From assembly GCA_029263635.1 (NCBI GenBank), contig JAJUFY010000008.1, forward strand, positions 1-17,224: a stretch of 17,224 nt of DNA, in the 5' to 3' direction. The position numbers and the translations under genes were made by a program. This document shows, in pieces, positions 1 through 7,800 of this stretch. The notes below the pieces were generated by a model that did no database searches, had not been told where the DNA came from, and worked only from the letters and a program-made list of their open reading frames with translations. The stretch comes from Ectothiorhodospiraceae bacterium (GTDB lineage Bacteria; Pseudomonadota; Gammaproteobacteria; Nitrococcales; AK92). Positions within the stretch are counted from its first letter, which is position 1, and each line of letters opens with the position of its first letter.

Positions 1-411
1 AGGCAGGCGGGACTGCCTCAGCCCGTCCCGGTCGAGAGCAGCCTGTCGGGGGAGTTCCCCAGCTTGTTCGGCCTGGCCGGGCTGGATACCTTGGGGCTGT
101 CTCAGGGATGCGTGACGACTGCAGGGAAGCAGCCGGAGCGCAAGAGACTGCAAGGCCAGGGAGGGCCGTAGCGGCTGCCGTTGCCAGGATGGCGAAGTGG
201 ACAGGAGGTTCTGGCAGCCGCCCTTGCCGGGGGAACCCGAAGGCGTGCTAGGTGTTTCCACTGTTACCTGCTTGCTGACGGCTCGCTATCCTGGGCCTGA
301 TCTCAAGGACGAGACAACGGCCGCATCGGACTCGCGGCAATAGGTAACACGACAGGGACGACCGGCCGGCCAGGAAGGCCACTGATGGACTGCCGTCGCC
401 AGCGGATGGCA

Positions 412-444
412 CCGGGAGACAGGAACGTCTCGGCAGTCCTTTTT
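412..444 (+). terminator. Possible rho-independent terminator
   Basis: A hairpin with arms GAGAC (416-420) and GTCTC (427-431), possibly extended by CC/GG pairs with a bulge, is followed after a few bases by TTTTTCTT starting at 440. If real, it would end a rightward transcript entering from the left edge or starting within 1-410. The stem is short and the gap to the T-run is longer than ideal. Confidence 0.35.
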
Positions 445-696
445 CTTAAGCGCAGCAGGCGGCCGAACACGGTCTGCCGCAGTCTCGCGCCTGCGATCAG
501 TCCACCCCCGCCGTCGGTCTGCTTCCGAACCCTTCGCACAGCGTCACGCTGGCCTGTCCGGACGACGGCAGCCTGCCAAGGGTAAGCCCGTAGCCAGCCG
601 CGCCCGCTCGGCGCGCTTGCCCTGCAATGTCGTAGTATGCTGATCCTTCGGCACCTTTTCGCGACCTGGATATCGGTACGAGCCGGGGCCGCAAGG

Positions 697-702
697 TACA
701 CT
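697..702 (+). promoter_or_regulatory. Candidate -10 element for the epimerase gene
   Basis: TACACT at 697-702 lies 61 bases before the ATG at 764 and is followed by ATGCGCC. The same TAnACT plus GC-rich discriminator arrangement occurs before argH and cysK. No good -35 box is visible 16-18 bases upstream. Confidence 0.35.
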
Positions 703-763
703 ATGCGCCTCCCCGACGGTCGGCTTGCAATCTCGCTCTGCCCTGTCGGGCGCGGGGTCCGCC

Positions 764-1678
764 ATGAATGCCAAACAAACAATAACCAATCCCTACGTGC
801 CGCCGAAACGGCCGGTGCTGATGGCCGGCTGCAACGGCCTGCCGAAGCTCGTGATGACGGCTCCCGATGGCGCCAGCGCCGAGGTGTACCTGCACGGTGC
901 CCAGGTGACGTCGTGGATTCCGGCCGGCGGCAGGGAATGGCTGTTCGTCAGCCGCGGCAATGCCTTCCGCGAGGATGACGCCATTCGCGGCGGCGTGCCG
1001 GTGATCTTCCCCCAGGTCGGCTCCGATGGTCGCTTGCCGCGACACGGATTTGCCCGCACCCTGGACTGGGAGCTGGTGCAAGTGCGGCAGGACGCCGACG
1101 GCAGCGTTGCTGCCGGCTTTCGGCTTACCGATTCGCGCGCCTCGTGGCGGCTCTGGCGGCATCGCTTCCTGTTCGAGTTGCAGGTGACGGTAGGCGGTTC
1201 GGCGCTCGACCTCCGCTGGCGGGTCACCAATACCGGCAAGAAGCGGTTCCGCTTCACGGCGGGCCTGCACGCCTATCTGCGGCTAACGGAAGGACTGGCG
1301 CAGGCGCGGCTGCTCGGCCTCGAAGGCCGGTGCTATCGCAACCGGCAGGACGGCAGCGAGTGCACCGACCCGGAATGCGTGCTCAACGCCGATGATGGCT
1401 GCGGCCGGTTTTACCCGGACGCTGCGGCGCCGCTGTTGCTCCGCGACGGCGGGCGGACGCTGCGGATCACCGCCGCGGGCCTGCCGGACGTGGGGTTATG
1501 GTGCCCAAGCCAGGGAGAGGCCGCCAGGCTGCTGGACCTGGAGGCCGACGAGTGGAATGAGTTCATCCGCATCGAAACCGCGGCCGCCGAGCAACCGCTT
1601 TGGTTGCAGCCGGGCGAGACCTGGGAGGGGAGACAGACCCTGACCGCCGACGAGCCTCCCTTGCTGTCTACCAAATAA
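764..1678 (+). CDS. D-hexose-6-phosphate mutarotase (glucose-6-phosphate 1-epimerase, YeaD family)
   Basis: The 304-residue product matches the aldose-1-epimerase-like fold of YeaD, which interconverts alpha and beta anomers of hexose 6-phosphates in the cytoplasm. Visible family landmarks are the early strand pattern LHGAQVTSW (about 43-51), IRGGVPVIFPQ (74-84), LPRHGFAR (91-98), the conserved histidine in GLHAYLRL (H169), and a C-terminal DEWNEFIRIETA segment carrying the expected acidic residue. Length is normal for the family. I chose the ATG at 764, preceded by a GGGG-type Shine-Dalgarno; an in-frame TTG at 725 would add 13 residues without support. It stands before a TonB-dependent receptor with a 112-bp gap and no obvious functional link. 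Confidence 0.88.
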   Translation: MNAKQTITNPYVPPKRPVLMAGCNGLPKLVMTAPDGASAEVYLHGAQVTSWIPAGGREWLFVSRGNAFREDDAIRGGVPVIFPQVGSDGRLPRHGFARTLDWELVQVRQDADGSVAAGFRLTDSRASWRLWRHRFLFELQVTVGGSALDLRWRVTNTGKKRFRFTAGLHAYLRLTEGLAQARLLGLEGRCYRNRQDGSECTDPECVLNADDGCGRFYPDAAAPLLLRDGGRTLRITAAGLPDVGLWCPSQGEAARLLDLEADEWNEFIRIETAAAEQPLWLQPGETWEGRQTLTADEPPLLSTK

Positions 1679-1680
1679 GC

Positions 1681-1696
1681 GGCAGCCGGCGCTGCC
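1681..1696 (+). terminator. Hairpin just after the epimerase stop
   Basis: GGCAGC, loop CGGC, GCTGCC forms a 6-bp stem two bases after the TAA stop at 1676-1678. No T-run follows, so this is at best a weak or factor-assisted terminator. Confidence 0.25.
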
Positions 1697-1733
1697 TGAC
1701 GCAGGACGCGCGCAAGAGCGGTCGGGAAGAAAA

Positions 1734-1751
1734 CGCGGCAAGGATGCCGCG
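1734..1751 (+). promoter_or_regulatory. Hairpin in the leader of the TonB receptor gene
   Basis: CGCGGCA, loop AGGA, TGCCGCG is a perfect 7-bp stem 39 bases before the receptor start codon. There is no T-run. It may shape the leader mRNA or be part of an operator. I see no Fur-box-like sequence in this 112-bp gap, so iron control is not supported. Confidence 0.25.
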
Positions 1752-1790
1752 CATGCGGGAAATCGACGACAGCAAACACGGAACCAGGGA

Positions 1791-3791
1791 ATGGAACACC
1801 GTCTGTGGCTTGCCGCCATCCTGTTCAGCAGCAGCGCCGTGCCGGTTGCCGCCCAGACCGGCGGCGTGGTGCTGGAGCCCATCGTCATTACCGCCCAGCG
1901 CAGCGACGCCGACTGGCTGGAAACCCCGGCCGCGGTCGGCATCGTCGATCTGCAGCGCACCCAGCAGGGAGCGCGCAATCTTGCCATCGACGAGGCGCTG
2001 CGCCGGCTGCCCGGCATCTACATACAGAACCGCTACAATTTCGCCCAGGGAGAGCGGCTGTCGATCCGCGGCTTCGGTGCCAGGGCCAACTTCGGCATCC
2101 GCGGCATTCGCGTGCTGGTCGACGGCCTGCCGCTGACCCTGCCCGACGGCCAGACCGAGCTCGGCGGACTGGATCTGGGGCTGGTCGAGCGCGCCGAGCT
2201 GGTTCGCGGGCCTTCCTCCGCGCTCTACGGCAATGCCGCCGGCGGAGTGCTGTTGCTGAACACCGGCGCGCCGCCGGAGCCGGCCGCCGAGCTGACCGTG
2301 ACCGCCGGCGAGCTCGATTTCGGCTCGCTGCGGCTGGAGGCCGGCGGCCGCAAGGGCGATTTCAGCGCACTAGCATCGGTCAAGCACACCACCTTCGGCG
2401 GCTTCCGCCATCACAGCGATTTCGATGAGACTGCGTTCTACGGCAAGCTGGTGCGCGAGACGCGCAACGGCTCGTCGACGCTGATCCTGAATGTCTCGGA
2501 AACCACATCGGACGATCCGGGCGGACTGACCGCCGGGGAACTGCGGACCGGCCGCCGGCAGGCGGCAGGCAACAACCTGCGTTTCAATGCCGGCGAGGAG
2601 ATCACCCAGAGCCGCCTGGGCTGGCTGCTGCGCCGGGAGCTGGGGGGTGGGCAGACCCTGGACCTGCGGGTGTTCGGCGGTTATCGCGAGTTCAGCAACC
2701 GATTGCCGTTCGAGAACGGCGGGCAGGTCGCCTTCGAGCGCATCCACTCCGGCTTCGGGCTGCAGTACACCGTGGTCGGCACGCTTCTCGGCCAGCCGAA
2801 CCGTTTCATCGTCGGCCTGGACGCCGAACTGCAGCGGGACGATCGCCGCCGCTACGACAACCTGCCCGGCGGTATGCGGGGCGCGAAGACGCTCGACCAG
2901 CTGGAGAAGGTCGATGGGCTCGGCCTGTACGCCGCCAACACCTGGCAGCCGGCCGAGCGCTGGACGCTGATGGTCGGCCTGCGGGGCGATCGCGTGCGGC
3001 TGGCGGTGGATGACGATTTCATTGCGGCCGATGACCCTGACGATTCCGTCTCCCGCGACTACGATGAGCTGAGCGGTTCCATCGGTGTCGGCTACGCGCT
3101 GGCGCCGCGGCATCGGCTCTATGCCAATATCGGTACCGGTTTCGAGACCCCGACCACGGCCGAGCTGGCCAATCCCCAGGGCGGCGGCTTCAACCCGGGG
3201 CTGAAGGCGATGCGGGCGCGCAACATCGAGCTCGGCGTCAAGGGCGAGACCGCGCGGCTGCGCTATGACGCCGTGCTGTTCGACGTCCGGGTGGCAGACG
3301 ACTTCGTCTCGTTCGAACGCCCTGGCGAGCCGGGCCGCTCTTTCTACCGCAACATCGATACCAGGCGGCAAGGGGTGGAGCTGGGGCTGGACTGGCGGCT
3401 GCGGCCGGAGTGGAGCGTCGGCGTAGGGTACACCTACAACCGGGCGCGCTTTGACGGCGGCGGCAACCTGCCCGGCATTCCGCGCCAGCACCTGTTCCTG
3501 GAGCTCGCGCACGATGCGCCGCGCCGCTTCGCGGCGATCCAGCTGGTTGCGGTCGACAGCATTGCCGCGGACGATGCCAATACCGTCGCCGTGGCCGGCT
3601 ACGGTCTCGTCAACACCCGTGCCGGCATCCGCCGGCCGCTCGGCGCCCTGCAGACGGAGCTGTTCGCCGGCATCGACAACCTGCTCGACCGCGGCTACAT
3701 CGACAATGTGCGCATCAACGCCGGCGGCGGCCGTTATTACGAGCCTGGCCCTGGCCGCTACGTCTATGCCGGGGCGACGCTGCGGTACTGA
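1791..3791 (+). CDS. TonB-dependent outer-membrane receptor, YncD/PqqU-like
   Basis: The 666-residue protein is an outer-membrane active-transport receptor driven by TonB. It has a signal peptide (residues 1 to about 21, MEHR then a hydrophobic run ending PVAA), a TonB-box-like IVITA at 31-35, and a plug domain of about residues 40-155. A 22-strand-type barrel follows, ending in the aromatic terminus ATLRY. The plug stretch from SIRGFGAR (91-98) through VDGLPLTLPDGQ (110-121) to RGPSSALYGNAAGG (139-152) closely resembles E. coli YncD (PqqU), a pyrroloquinoline quinone receptor. Substrate here is inference only. The only available start is ATG at 1791, with AGGGA directly abutting it, an unusually tight spacing. 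No periplasmic or inner-membrane transport genes sit beside it. Confidence 0.9.
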   Translation: MEHRLWLAAILFSSSAVPVAAQTGGVVLEPIVITAQRSDADWLETPAAVGIVDLQRTQQGARNLAIDEALRRLPGIYIQNRYNFAQGERLSIRGFGARANFGIRGIRVLVDGLPLTLPDGQTELGGLDLGLVERAELVRGPSSALYGNAAGGVLLLNTGAPPEPAAELTVTAGELDFGSLRLEAGGRKGDFSALASVKHTTFGGFRHHSDFDETAFYGKLVRETRNGSSTLILNVSETTSDDPGGLTAGELRTGRRQAAGNNLRFNAGEEITQSRLGWLLRRELGGGQTLDLRVFGGYREFSNRLPFENGGQVAFERIHSGFGLQYTVVGTLLGQPNRFIVGLDAELQRDDRRRYDNLPGGMRGAKTLDQLEKVDGLGLYAANTWQPAERWTLMVGLRGDRVRLAVDDDFIAADDPDDSVSRDYDELSGSIGVGYALAPRHRLYANIGTGFETPTTAELANPQGGGFNPGLKAMRARNIELGVKGETARLRYDAVLFDVRVADDFVSFERPGEPGRSFYRNIDTRRQGVELGLDWRLRPEWSVGVGYTYNRARFDGGGNLPGIPRQHLFLELAHDAPRRFAAIQLVAVDSIAADDANTVAVAGYGLVNTRAGIRRPLGALQTELFAGIDNLLDRGYIDNVRINAGGGRYYEPGPGRYVYAGATLRY

Positions 3792-3881
3792 CGCGGCAGA
3801 TCCTTGTGCGCTGGCCGGCGTGATGAAGCCGGCCAGCCGCTGTGGTAAACCTTGTGCTTTCGTTCTTTGAGGAGAAGGAAC

Positions 3882-4859
3882 ATGCCGCACGCGATTCGCG
3901 TTCATGAGCACGGTGGGCCGGAGGTGTTGCGCTGGGAAGCCGTCGAGGTGCCGGCGCCGGGCCCGGGCGAAGTCCGCATCCGCCATACCGCGGTGGGCTT
4001 GAACTTCATCGATGTCTATTACCGCACCGGCCTCTATCCGGCGCCGAGCCTGCCTTTCGTGCCCGGTGCCGAAGGCGCCGGCGTGGTGGAGGAAACCGGC
4101 CCGGGGGTGACCGAATTCAAGCCTGGGGACCGGGTCGCCTATGCCGGCACCGGCCTGGGTTCCTATGCCGAGGAGCGGGTCATCGTCGCCGACCGGCTGG
4201 TGAAGCTGCCGGACGGCATCGACGACACCACCGCTGCCGCCATGATGCTCAAGGGCATGACCGCCCAGTACCTGCTGCGCCGCACCTTCCGCGTCGAGGC
4301 CGGCAACACCATTCTCATCCACGCGGCGGCCGGCGGCGTCGGCAAGATCGTCTGCCAGTGGGCCAAGCACCTGGGCGCCACCGTGATCGGCACGGTCGGC
4401 AGCGATGAGAAAGCCGAACAGGTGCGCCAGCTCGGTGCCGACCATGTGATTGTCTACAGCCGCGAGGATTTCGTCGCCCGTACCCGTGAGATCACCGACG
4501 GCCGCGGCGTCGACGTGGTGTACGACTCGGTCGGCAAGGCCACTTTCCTGAAGTCGCTGGACTGCCTGCGCCCGCTCGGGATGATGGTCAGCTTCGGCCA
4601 GTCCTCCGGCAAGATGGACCCGATCGAAGTCGGCCTGCTGGCGCAGAAGGGCTGCCTGTTCCTGACCCGTCCGAACCTGGCCGCCTATACCGCCAGCCGC
4701 GAGGATCTGGTCGCTACCGCGCAGGATCTGTTCGACGTGGTCCAGTCCGGCAAGGTACGCATCGATGTCGGCCGCAGCTTCGCTCTCAAGGATGCCGCCG
4801 AGGCGCATCGGGTGCTGGAGGCGAGGCAGACCACCGGCTCCACGGTGTTGCTGCCCTGA
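3882..4859 (+). CDS. Zinc-independent NADPH:quinone oxidoreductase
   Basis: This 325-residue protein belongs to the medium-chain dehydrogenase/reductase superfamily, quinone oxidoreductase (QOR, qorA) branch, a soluble NADPH-dependent reductase of quinones or other electrophiles. It opens MPHAIRVHEHGGPEVL, typical of QOR. It carries GLNFIDVYYRTGLYP (about 39-53) and FVPGAEGAG (59-67), and the NADPH-binding AAAGGVG at 148-154. The cysteine ligands of the zinc alcohol dehydrogenases are absent. The start is the ATG at 3882, with a strong GGAGAAGGA site just upstream. Its last codons overlap the frame of the alkyltransferase-like gene, so the two are probably cotranscribed. Full length for the family; nothing is missing. 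Confidence 0.92.
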   Translation: MPHAIRVHEHGGPEVLRWEAVEVPAPGPGEVRIRHTAVGLNFIDVYYRTGLYPAPSLPFVPGAEGAGVVEETGPGVTEFKPGDRVAYAGTGLGSYAEERVIVADRLVKLPDGIDDTTAAAMMLKGMTAQYLLRRTFRVEAGNTILIHAAAGGVGKIVCQWAKHLGATVIGTVGSDEKAEQVRQLGADHVIVYSREDFVARTREITDGRGVDVVYDSVGKATFLKSLDCLRPLGMMVSFGQSSGKMDPIEVGLLAQKGCLFLTRPNLAAYTASREDLVATAQDLFDVVQSGKVRIDVGRSFALKDAAEAHRVLEARQTTGSTVLLP

Positions 4860-5197
4860 GCGAAGACGATCCGCGCCACCTGGCGATCTACGCTGCCGTG
4901 CGGGCCATCCCCGCCGGCCGGGTTGCCACCTATGGCGGGGTGGCGGCCGTGGCCGGCCTGCCGCGGCGCGCCCGCCTGGTCGGCCGCGCTTTGCGCGGCT
5001 GCCCGGCCGACGTGCCCTGGCACCGGGTGGTCGCCTCTCCCGGCCGCATCGCTTTCCCGCCCGGCAGCGAGGACTACGAGGAACAGCTGCGGCGGCTGCA
5101 GGCCGAGGGTGTTGCCTGCCTGGGCGGTCGGATCGACATGCGGCGCTTCGGCTGGCACGGTGCCGATCTGGATGCGCTGCTGTGGGGGCCGGATTGA
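4856..5197 (+). CDS. Alkyltransferase-like protein (ATL, MGMT-related DNA-repair sensor)
   Basis: The product has the O6-alkylguanine-DNA alkyltransferase DNA-binding fold: AIYAAVRAIPAGRVATYGGVA (first helix and turn), RARLVGRALRG with the expected arginine finger (R40), then PWHRVV in place of the PCHRV active site. Tryptophan instead of the reactive cysteine (W55) marks the ATL class. These proteins bind O6-alkylguanine without repairing it and pass lesions to nucleotide excision repair. The start is unusual. No ATG, GTG or TTG precedes the first helix in this frame; the first such codon is GTG at 4898, which would remove most of that helix. The CTG at 4856, forming CTGA with the upstream stop, gives 113 residues and a normal N-terminus. 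If CTG is not used, the gene begins at 4898 or is damaged. Confidence 0.8.
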   Translation: MSEDDPRHLAIYAAVRAIPAGRVATYGGVAAVAGLPRRARLVGRALRGCPADVPWHRVVASPGRIAFPPGSEDYEEQLRRLQAEGVACLGGRIDMRRFGWHGADLDALLWGPD

Positions 5198-5289
5198 GGG
5201 GCCCCGGCCGAGATCAGGCCTGTCCCCCGTGCCCGTGTTAAGACGATGAGGCGGGGCTACGACACGCTGCCGATCCGCCCTGCCGTTTG

Positions 5290-6525
5290 CTACTCCGTGC
5301 GTACCTGCGCCAGGGCGCGTTGCTCGGCGTCGGAGAGCCGCAGCCGCGGCACCGCGGTGTGCTCGAGAGCCTCGCGGTAGCGGGCGCGGGCGGCATCGGT
5401 GTCGCCCATGTGCTCCAGCAGCGCGCCCAGCAGGTAGTCGCTCAGGGCGTCAGGGCGGCGGGCGGCGGCGGCTTCCAGGTAGCTGCGGGCCCGGCCCCAG
5501 ATTTGGGCCTTGAGCGCGAGCCGGCCGGCGGCCTGCAGCAAGGCGGGATCTTCCGGGCGTTCCTGCAGCCATCGCTCGACCTGGGACAGCGCCCTGTCCG
5601 GGGCCGATACTTCCAGCGCGCCGTAGCGCTGGATCAGCTCGGCATCGTAGCTCCGGCCGAGCTGGCCGCGCAGCAGCTGCTCGGCTTCGTCGGCGCGGCC
5701 ATGCTTGGCCAGCCCGTCGACATAGATCCGGAGCAGCTCCGGATCCTGCCGCAGCGGCTTGGCCAGGCCGTTCCATGCCGCCTCCAGCGCGCCGGCATTG
5801 CGCCGGGAAGCCCGGGTCAGCCGGTGCAGGGCCGCGGCCCGCTCCAGCCGGCGCAGTGCCGCTTCATCGACGGCCTGATGCTTGCGGGCGGCAGGCAGCA
5901 GCGAGTCGATGTGCTCCCACTCGTCCAGCGCCTCGCAGGCGCGCAGCAGCATCGCCAGCACGCGCGGCTGGTTCGGGGTGGTTTCGTTCAGGTAGTTCAG
6001 GGTTGCCAGCGCCCTTTCCCACTGACGCGATTCGATCTGCAGCTGCGCCTGGATCAGGCCGACGGCCAGCCCGGCCTTGGCATTGGTCTTGTCGGCCAGG
6101 GCCAGGTAGGTGTCGCGCTGCTCGTAGGCGCGGGCATGCTGAGCGGCGATAGCCGCGCCCAGGTAGTGCAGCAGGGGCGCATCGCTGCGATCGGCGTCCT
6201 TGAGCAGCAGCTTTTCGGCATCGCTGCTGCGACCTTCCGCCAGTCGCAGCAGGCCGCCGACCAGATGTGCGCGGGCCCGGTTCTCGCGCCGCCGGACCTG
6301 CCAGCGCCGGACGCGGTGCGGGATGCCGATCAGGCTGCGCAGGACGATGAGCAGCGCGTACAGCGAGGCCAGACCGGCAACCACGATCAGCACGAACAGC
6401 AGCACGCTGGTCTGCAGCGTCCACTCGCCCAGGCTGATGATCACCAGGCCGCCCAGCCGGTGCAGCCAGAGCGCGGCGTAGACGCTCAGCAGGAGGATCA
6501 GGAGGGCGGCGATCAGCTTACGCAT
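5290..6525 (-). CDS. hemY: HemY, TPR-containing inner-membrane protein of the heme operon
   Basis: The 411-residue protein matches the proteobacterial HemY found downstream of hemX. This is not the Bacillus protoporphyrinogen oxidase of the same name. Two hydrophobic segments lie near the N-terminus (about residues 4-22 and 40-66), with a short basic loop RRWQVRRREN after the second. The rest is helical and TPR-like, with repeated A/L/Y/G spacing such as LAEGRSSDAEKLL, YLGAAIAAQHA and YLLGALLEHMGDTDAARARY. Its role in tetrapyrrole metabolism is not settled; a scaffold role is usually proposed. The start is ATG at 6523-6525 with GAGGA upstream, seven bases after the hemX stop; a longer frame upstream has no support. 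It converges on the alkyltransferase-like gene, 92 bp away. Confidence 0.9.
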   Translation of the reverse strand: MRKLIAALLILLLSVYAALWLHRLGGLVIISLGEWTLQTSVLLFVLIVVAGLASLYALLIVLRSLIGIPHRVRRWQVRRRENRARAHLVGGLLRLAEGRSSDAEKLLLKDADRSDAPLLHYLGAAIAAQHARAYEQRDTYLALADKTNAKAGLAVGLIQAQLQIESRQWERALATLNYLNETTPNQPRVLAMLLRACEALDEWEHIDSLLPAARKHQAVDEAALRRLERAAALHRLTRASRRNAGALEAAWNGLAKPLRQDPELLRIYVDGLAKHGRADEAEQLLRGQLGRSYDAELIQRYGALEVSAPDRALSQVERWLQERPEDPALLQAAGRLALKAQIWGRARSYLEAAAARRPDALSDYLLGALLEHMGDTDAARARYREALEHTAVPRLRLSDAEQRALAQVRTE

Positions 6526-6532
6526 GACGTCC

Positions 6533-7642
6533 TCAGTACCGGGTGACCGGTTCCAGCAGCGGCGCCAGATCCGGCAGATCGGGTTGGATGTCCACCGCCC
6601 GGAGCGCGGCGATTTCTGCCAGCGCCGCGTCCACTGCCGGTTCGCCGCGTAGGAAATAGCGCTCCAGCCATTCGGCGGCACGATCCAGGCTGCTCTGGTA
6701 AATGGCCTGGTCGCCCTGGATCAGCGCCAGCCGCGCCGCCTCAAGCCGCAGCCGCAGGTTGTGGTAGAGGAAGTAGCGCTCTTCCGGCACGATCAGCGGT
6801 TCCGCCGGCTTGCCGCGCTGGACCAGCACCAGCTGGCCGAGCGTGTCCCGGAAGCGCTGCCAGGCGCGTTCGAGCCGCGCCCGCCAGTCGCCAGGGGCGG
6901 GGTCGCCATCGGCCGGCGGCGCTTGCTGCTGCAGCATGGCCTCGTCCAGGGGCTGGTTCAGCGGCAGGATGTCGATCTTGGTAACCAGCGCATCGATGCG
7001 GCGTGCCAGCTCGGGGGTATCCGGCACGTCGACCGCCACCAGCCGGTTGATGGCGCGGTTGACGGCCTGCCGCTCGGCAATGGCGCGGCTGTTGAGGCGG
7101 GACAGCAGCTCATCGGCCATTTTCAGCGCCGCCAGCGCGCCGTCGACATCGCGTTGCAGGCCGATGCGGATGACTGCGAGGTTGGCGAGGTAGGCAGCTT
7201 CGGCGCGCAGCCATTCGCCGTGCCGGGCCTGGGTCTGGACGTCCAGCCGGCCCAGCCGCTCCTGCACCGTTTCCTGTGTGCGCTGCAGGGTTTCCAGTTG
7301 CTGCCGCAGTGCCTCGGTATTGGCGTCCGCGTCCTGTGAGAGGGACTGCAGGCGCTCTTGCAGGGCGCTGTCGGCTGCGGCCAGCTGCTCGGCGCGCTCG
7401 GCAAGCGCGGCATTGCTGGCCAGGGTCCGCTGGCCGGCGGCGAGCCGCTGTTGCTGATCCCACAGGTAGTAGCCGCCGCCGGCGGCCAGCAGCAGCGCCA
7501 GGAGCGCGATCAGCAGCGCCAGAACGGCAAGCGCCCGGCGCGATGCCTCGGAGGGCGTGGGGGAAGACGGCTCGATCCTGGAGGGGGCCGAAACCGGCGT
7601 CTGCTCGTTCGAGGCCGGCTGCTTGTCCGTTGGTTCCGTCAT
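6533..7642 (-). CDS. hemX: HemX, membrane-anchored heme-operon protein
   Basis: This 369-residue protein fits the HemX family (often labelled uroporphyrinogen-III C-methyltransferase-like). It has a disordered Pro/Ser/Thr-rich cytoplasmic N-terminus (1 to about 33), one strong membrane segment (ALAVLALLIALLALLLAAGG, about 38-57), a long coiled coil rich in Q/E/A/L (about 62-140), and a helical periplasmic domain containing AYLANLAVIRIGLQRDVDGAL. No HemD or methyltransferase domain is fused to it, so it does not supply the missing hemD. The ATG at 7640-7642 overlaps the stop of a 38-codon ORF as ATGA, suggesting translational coupling. hemY follows after seven bases, so hemC, hemX and hemY are probably one leftward transcript. 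Confidence 0.9.
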   Translation of the reverse strand: MTEPTDKQPASNEQTPVSAPSRIEPSSPTPSEASRRALAVLALLIALLALLLAAGGGYYLWDQQQRLAAGQRTLASNAALAERAEQLAAADSALQERLQSLSQDADANTEALRQQLETLQRTQETVQERLGRLDVQTQARHGEWLRAEAAYLANLAVIRIGLQRDVDGALAALKMADELLSRLNSRAIAERQAVNRAINRLVAVDVPDTPELARRIDALVTKIDILPLNQPLDEAMLQQQAPPADGDPAPGDWRARLERAWQRFRDTLGQLVLVQRGKPAEPLIVPEERYFLYHNLRLRLEAARLALIQGDQAIYQSSLDRAAEWLERYFLRGEPAVDAALAEIAALRAVDIQPDLPDLAPLLEPVTRY

Positions 7643-7755
7643 GACCGTTCCGATTCTGGTTGTTGGGCGCGACCGCCAGCCTGTCGCGAATCCCCAGCAT
7701 GGCCTTCTGGCGGATTAAGCTTAAACAAGCCGTCCTGACCGGTCACCATCGGCAT
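7639..7755 (-). CDS. Small ORF in the position normally held by hemD
   Basis: A 38-codon frame starts at ATG 7753-7755, with GGGGAT close upstream, and ends in TGA at 7639-7641, overlapping the hemX start codon as ATGA. The predicted peptide begins MPMVTGQDGLFKLNPPEG and is hydrophilic, with a Q/R/E-rich tail. I do not recognise it, and it shows no HemD motif. It could be a real small coupled protein, a leader ORF for hemX, the leftover 3' end of a deleted hemD, or chance. The ATGA overlap is the main reason to list it. Confidence 0.3.
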   Translation of the reverse strand: MPMVTGQDGLFKLNPPEGHAGDSRQAGGRAQQPESERS

Positions 7756-7780
7756 ATCCCCACATGGGTGCCGACCGGCC

Positions 7781-7800
7781 GCCGGCAAAGCTTTACCGGC
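7781..7800. repeat. 20-bp near-perfect palindrome between hemC and hemX
   Basis: GCCGGCAAAGCTTTACCGGC is symmetric except for one position pair and is centred on AAGCTT. It begins eight bases after the hemC stop on the leftward strand. Two shorter palindromes lie in the same gap: TGACCGGTCA (7736-7745) and TTAAGCTTAA (7715-7724). It may be a processing or attenuation hairpin, a protein-binding site, or a scar at a deletion point. No T-run follows. Confidence 0.5.

Larger units (their letters stand above)
1..763. other. Long stretch without a recognisable gene
   Basis: No open frame here has the look of a real protein. One frame is open from the left edge to a TAG at 249-251, but its translation is an Ala/Gly/Arg-rich string with no motif. 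The longest leftward frame (303-782) is Arg-rich and overlaps the start of the next gene. The sequence is rich in inverted repeats: 1-6 with 13-18, 49-52 with 57-60, a 9-bp pair at 171-179 and 213-221, and a GGAA-capped stem at 228-239. A terminator-like hairpin lies near 412-444. It could be a decayed gene, an untranslated leader or trailer, or a structured RNA; the sequence alone does not decide. Confidence 0.5.

Noticed and set aside
121..140. Possible 4.5S/SRP RNA core (GGGAAGCAGCC)
   Set aside because: Only about ten bases match; the conserved GGAA-capped symmetric loop and opposite strand of the SRP domain are absent.
3..251. C-terminal end of a gene entering from the left
   Set aside because: The frame is open but its translation lacks any motif and has non-coding composition; a second frame is also open for 57 codons, so openness alone is weak evidence.
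370..440. Possible cobalamin riboswitch (GCCACTG and GGGAGACAGGA fragments)
   Set aside because: The order and content of the B12 box and core do not fit, and the nearest gene is an epimerase more than 300 bp away.
1679..1790. Fur box before the TonB receptor gene
   Set aside because: No GATAAT-type repeats are present in this GC-rich gap.
2370..4808. Leftward open frame of 812 codons
   Set aside because: It is antisense to the TonB receptor and the oxidoreductase, both of which have clear motifs. Its translation is a low-complexity A/D/H/Q/V-rich string, as expected opposite GC-rich codons.
5287..6546. Rightward open frame of 419 codons
   Set aside because: It is antisense to hemY, Gln/Gly/Ala-rich, and has no recognisable domain.
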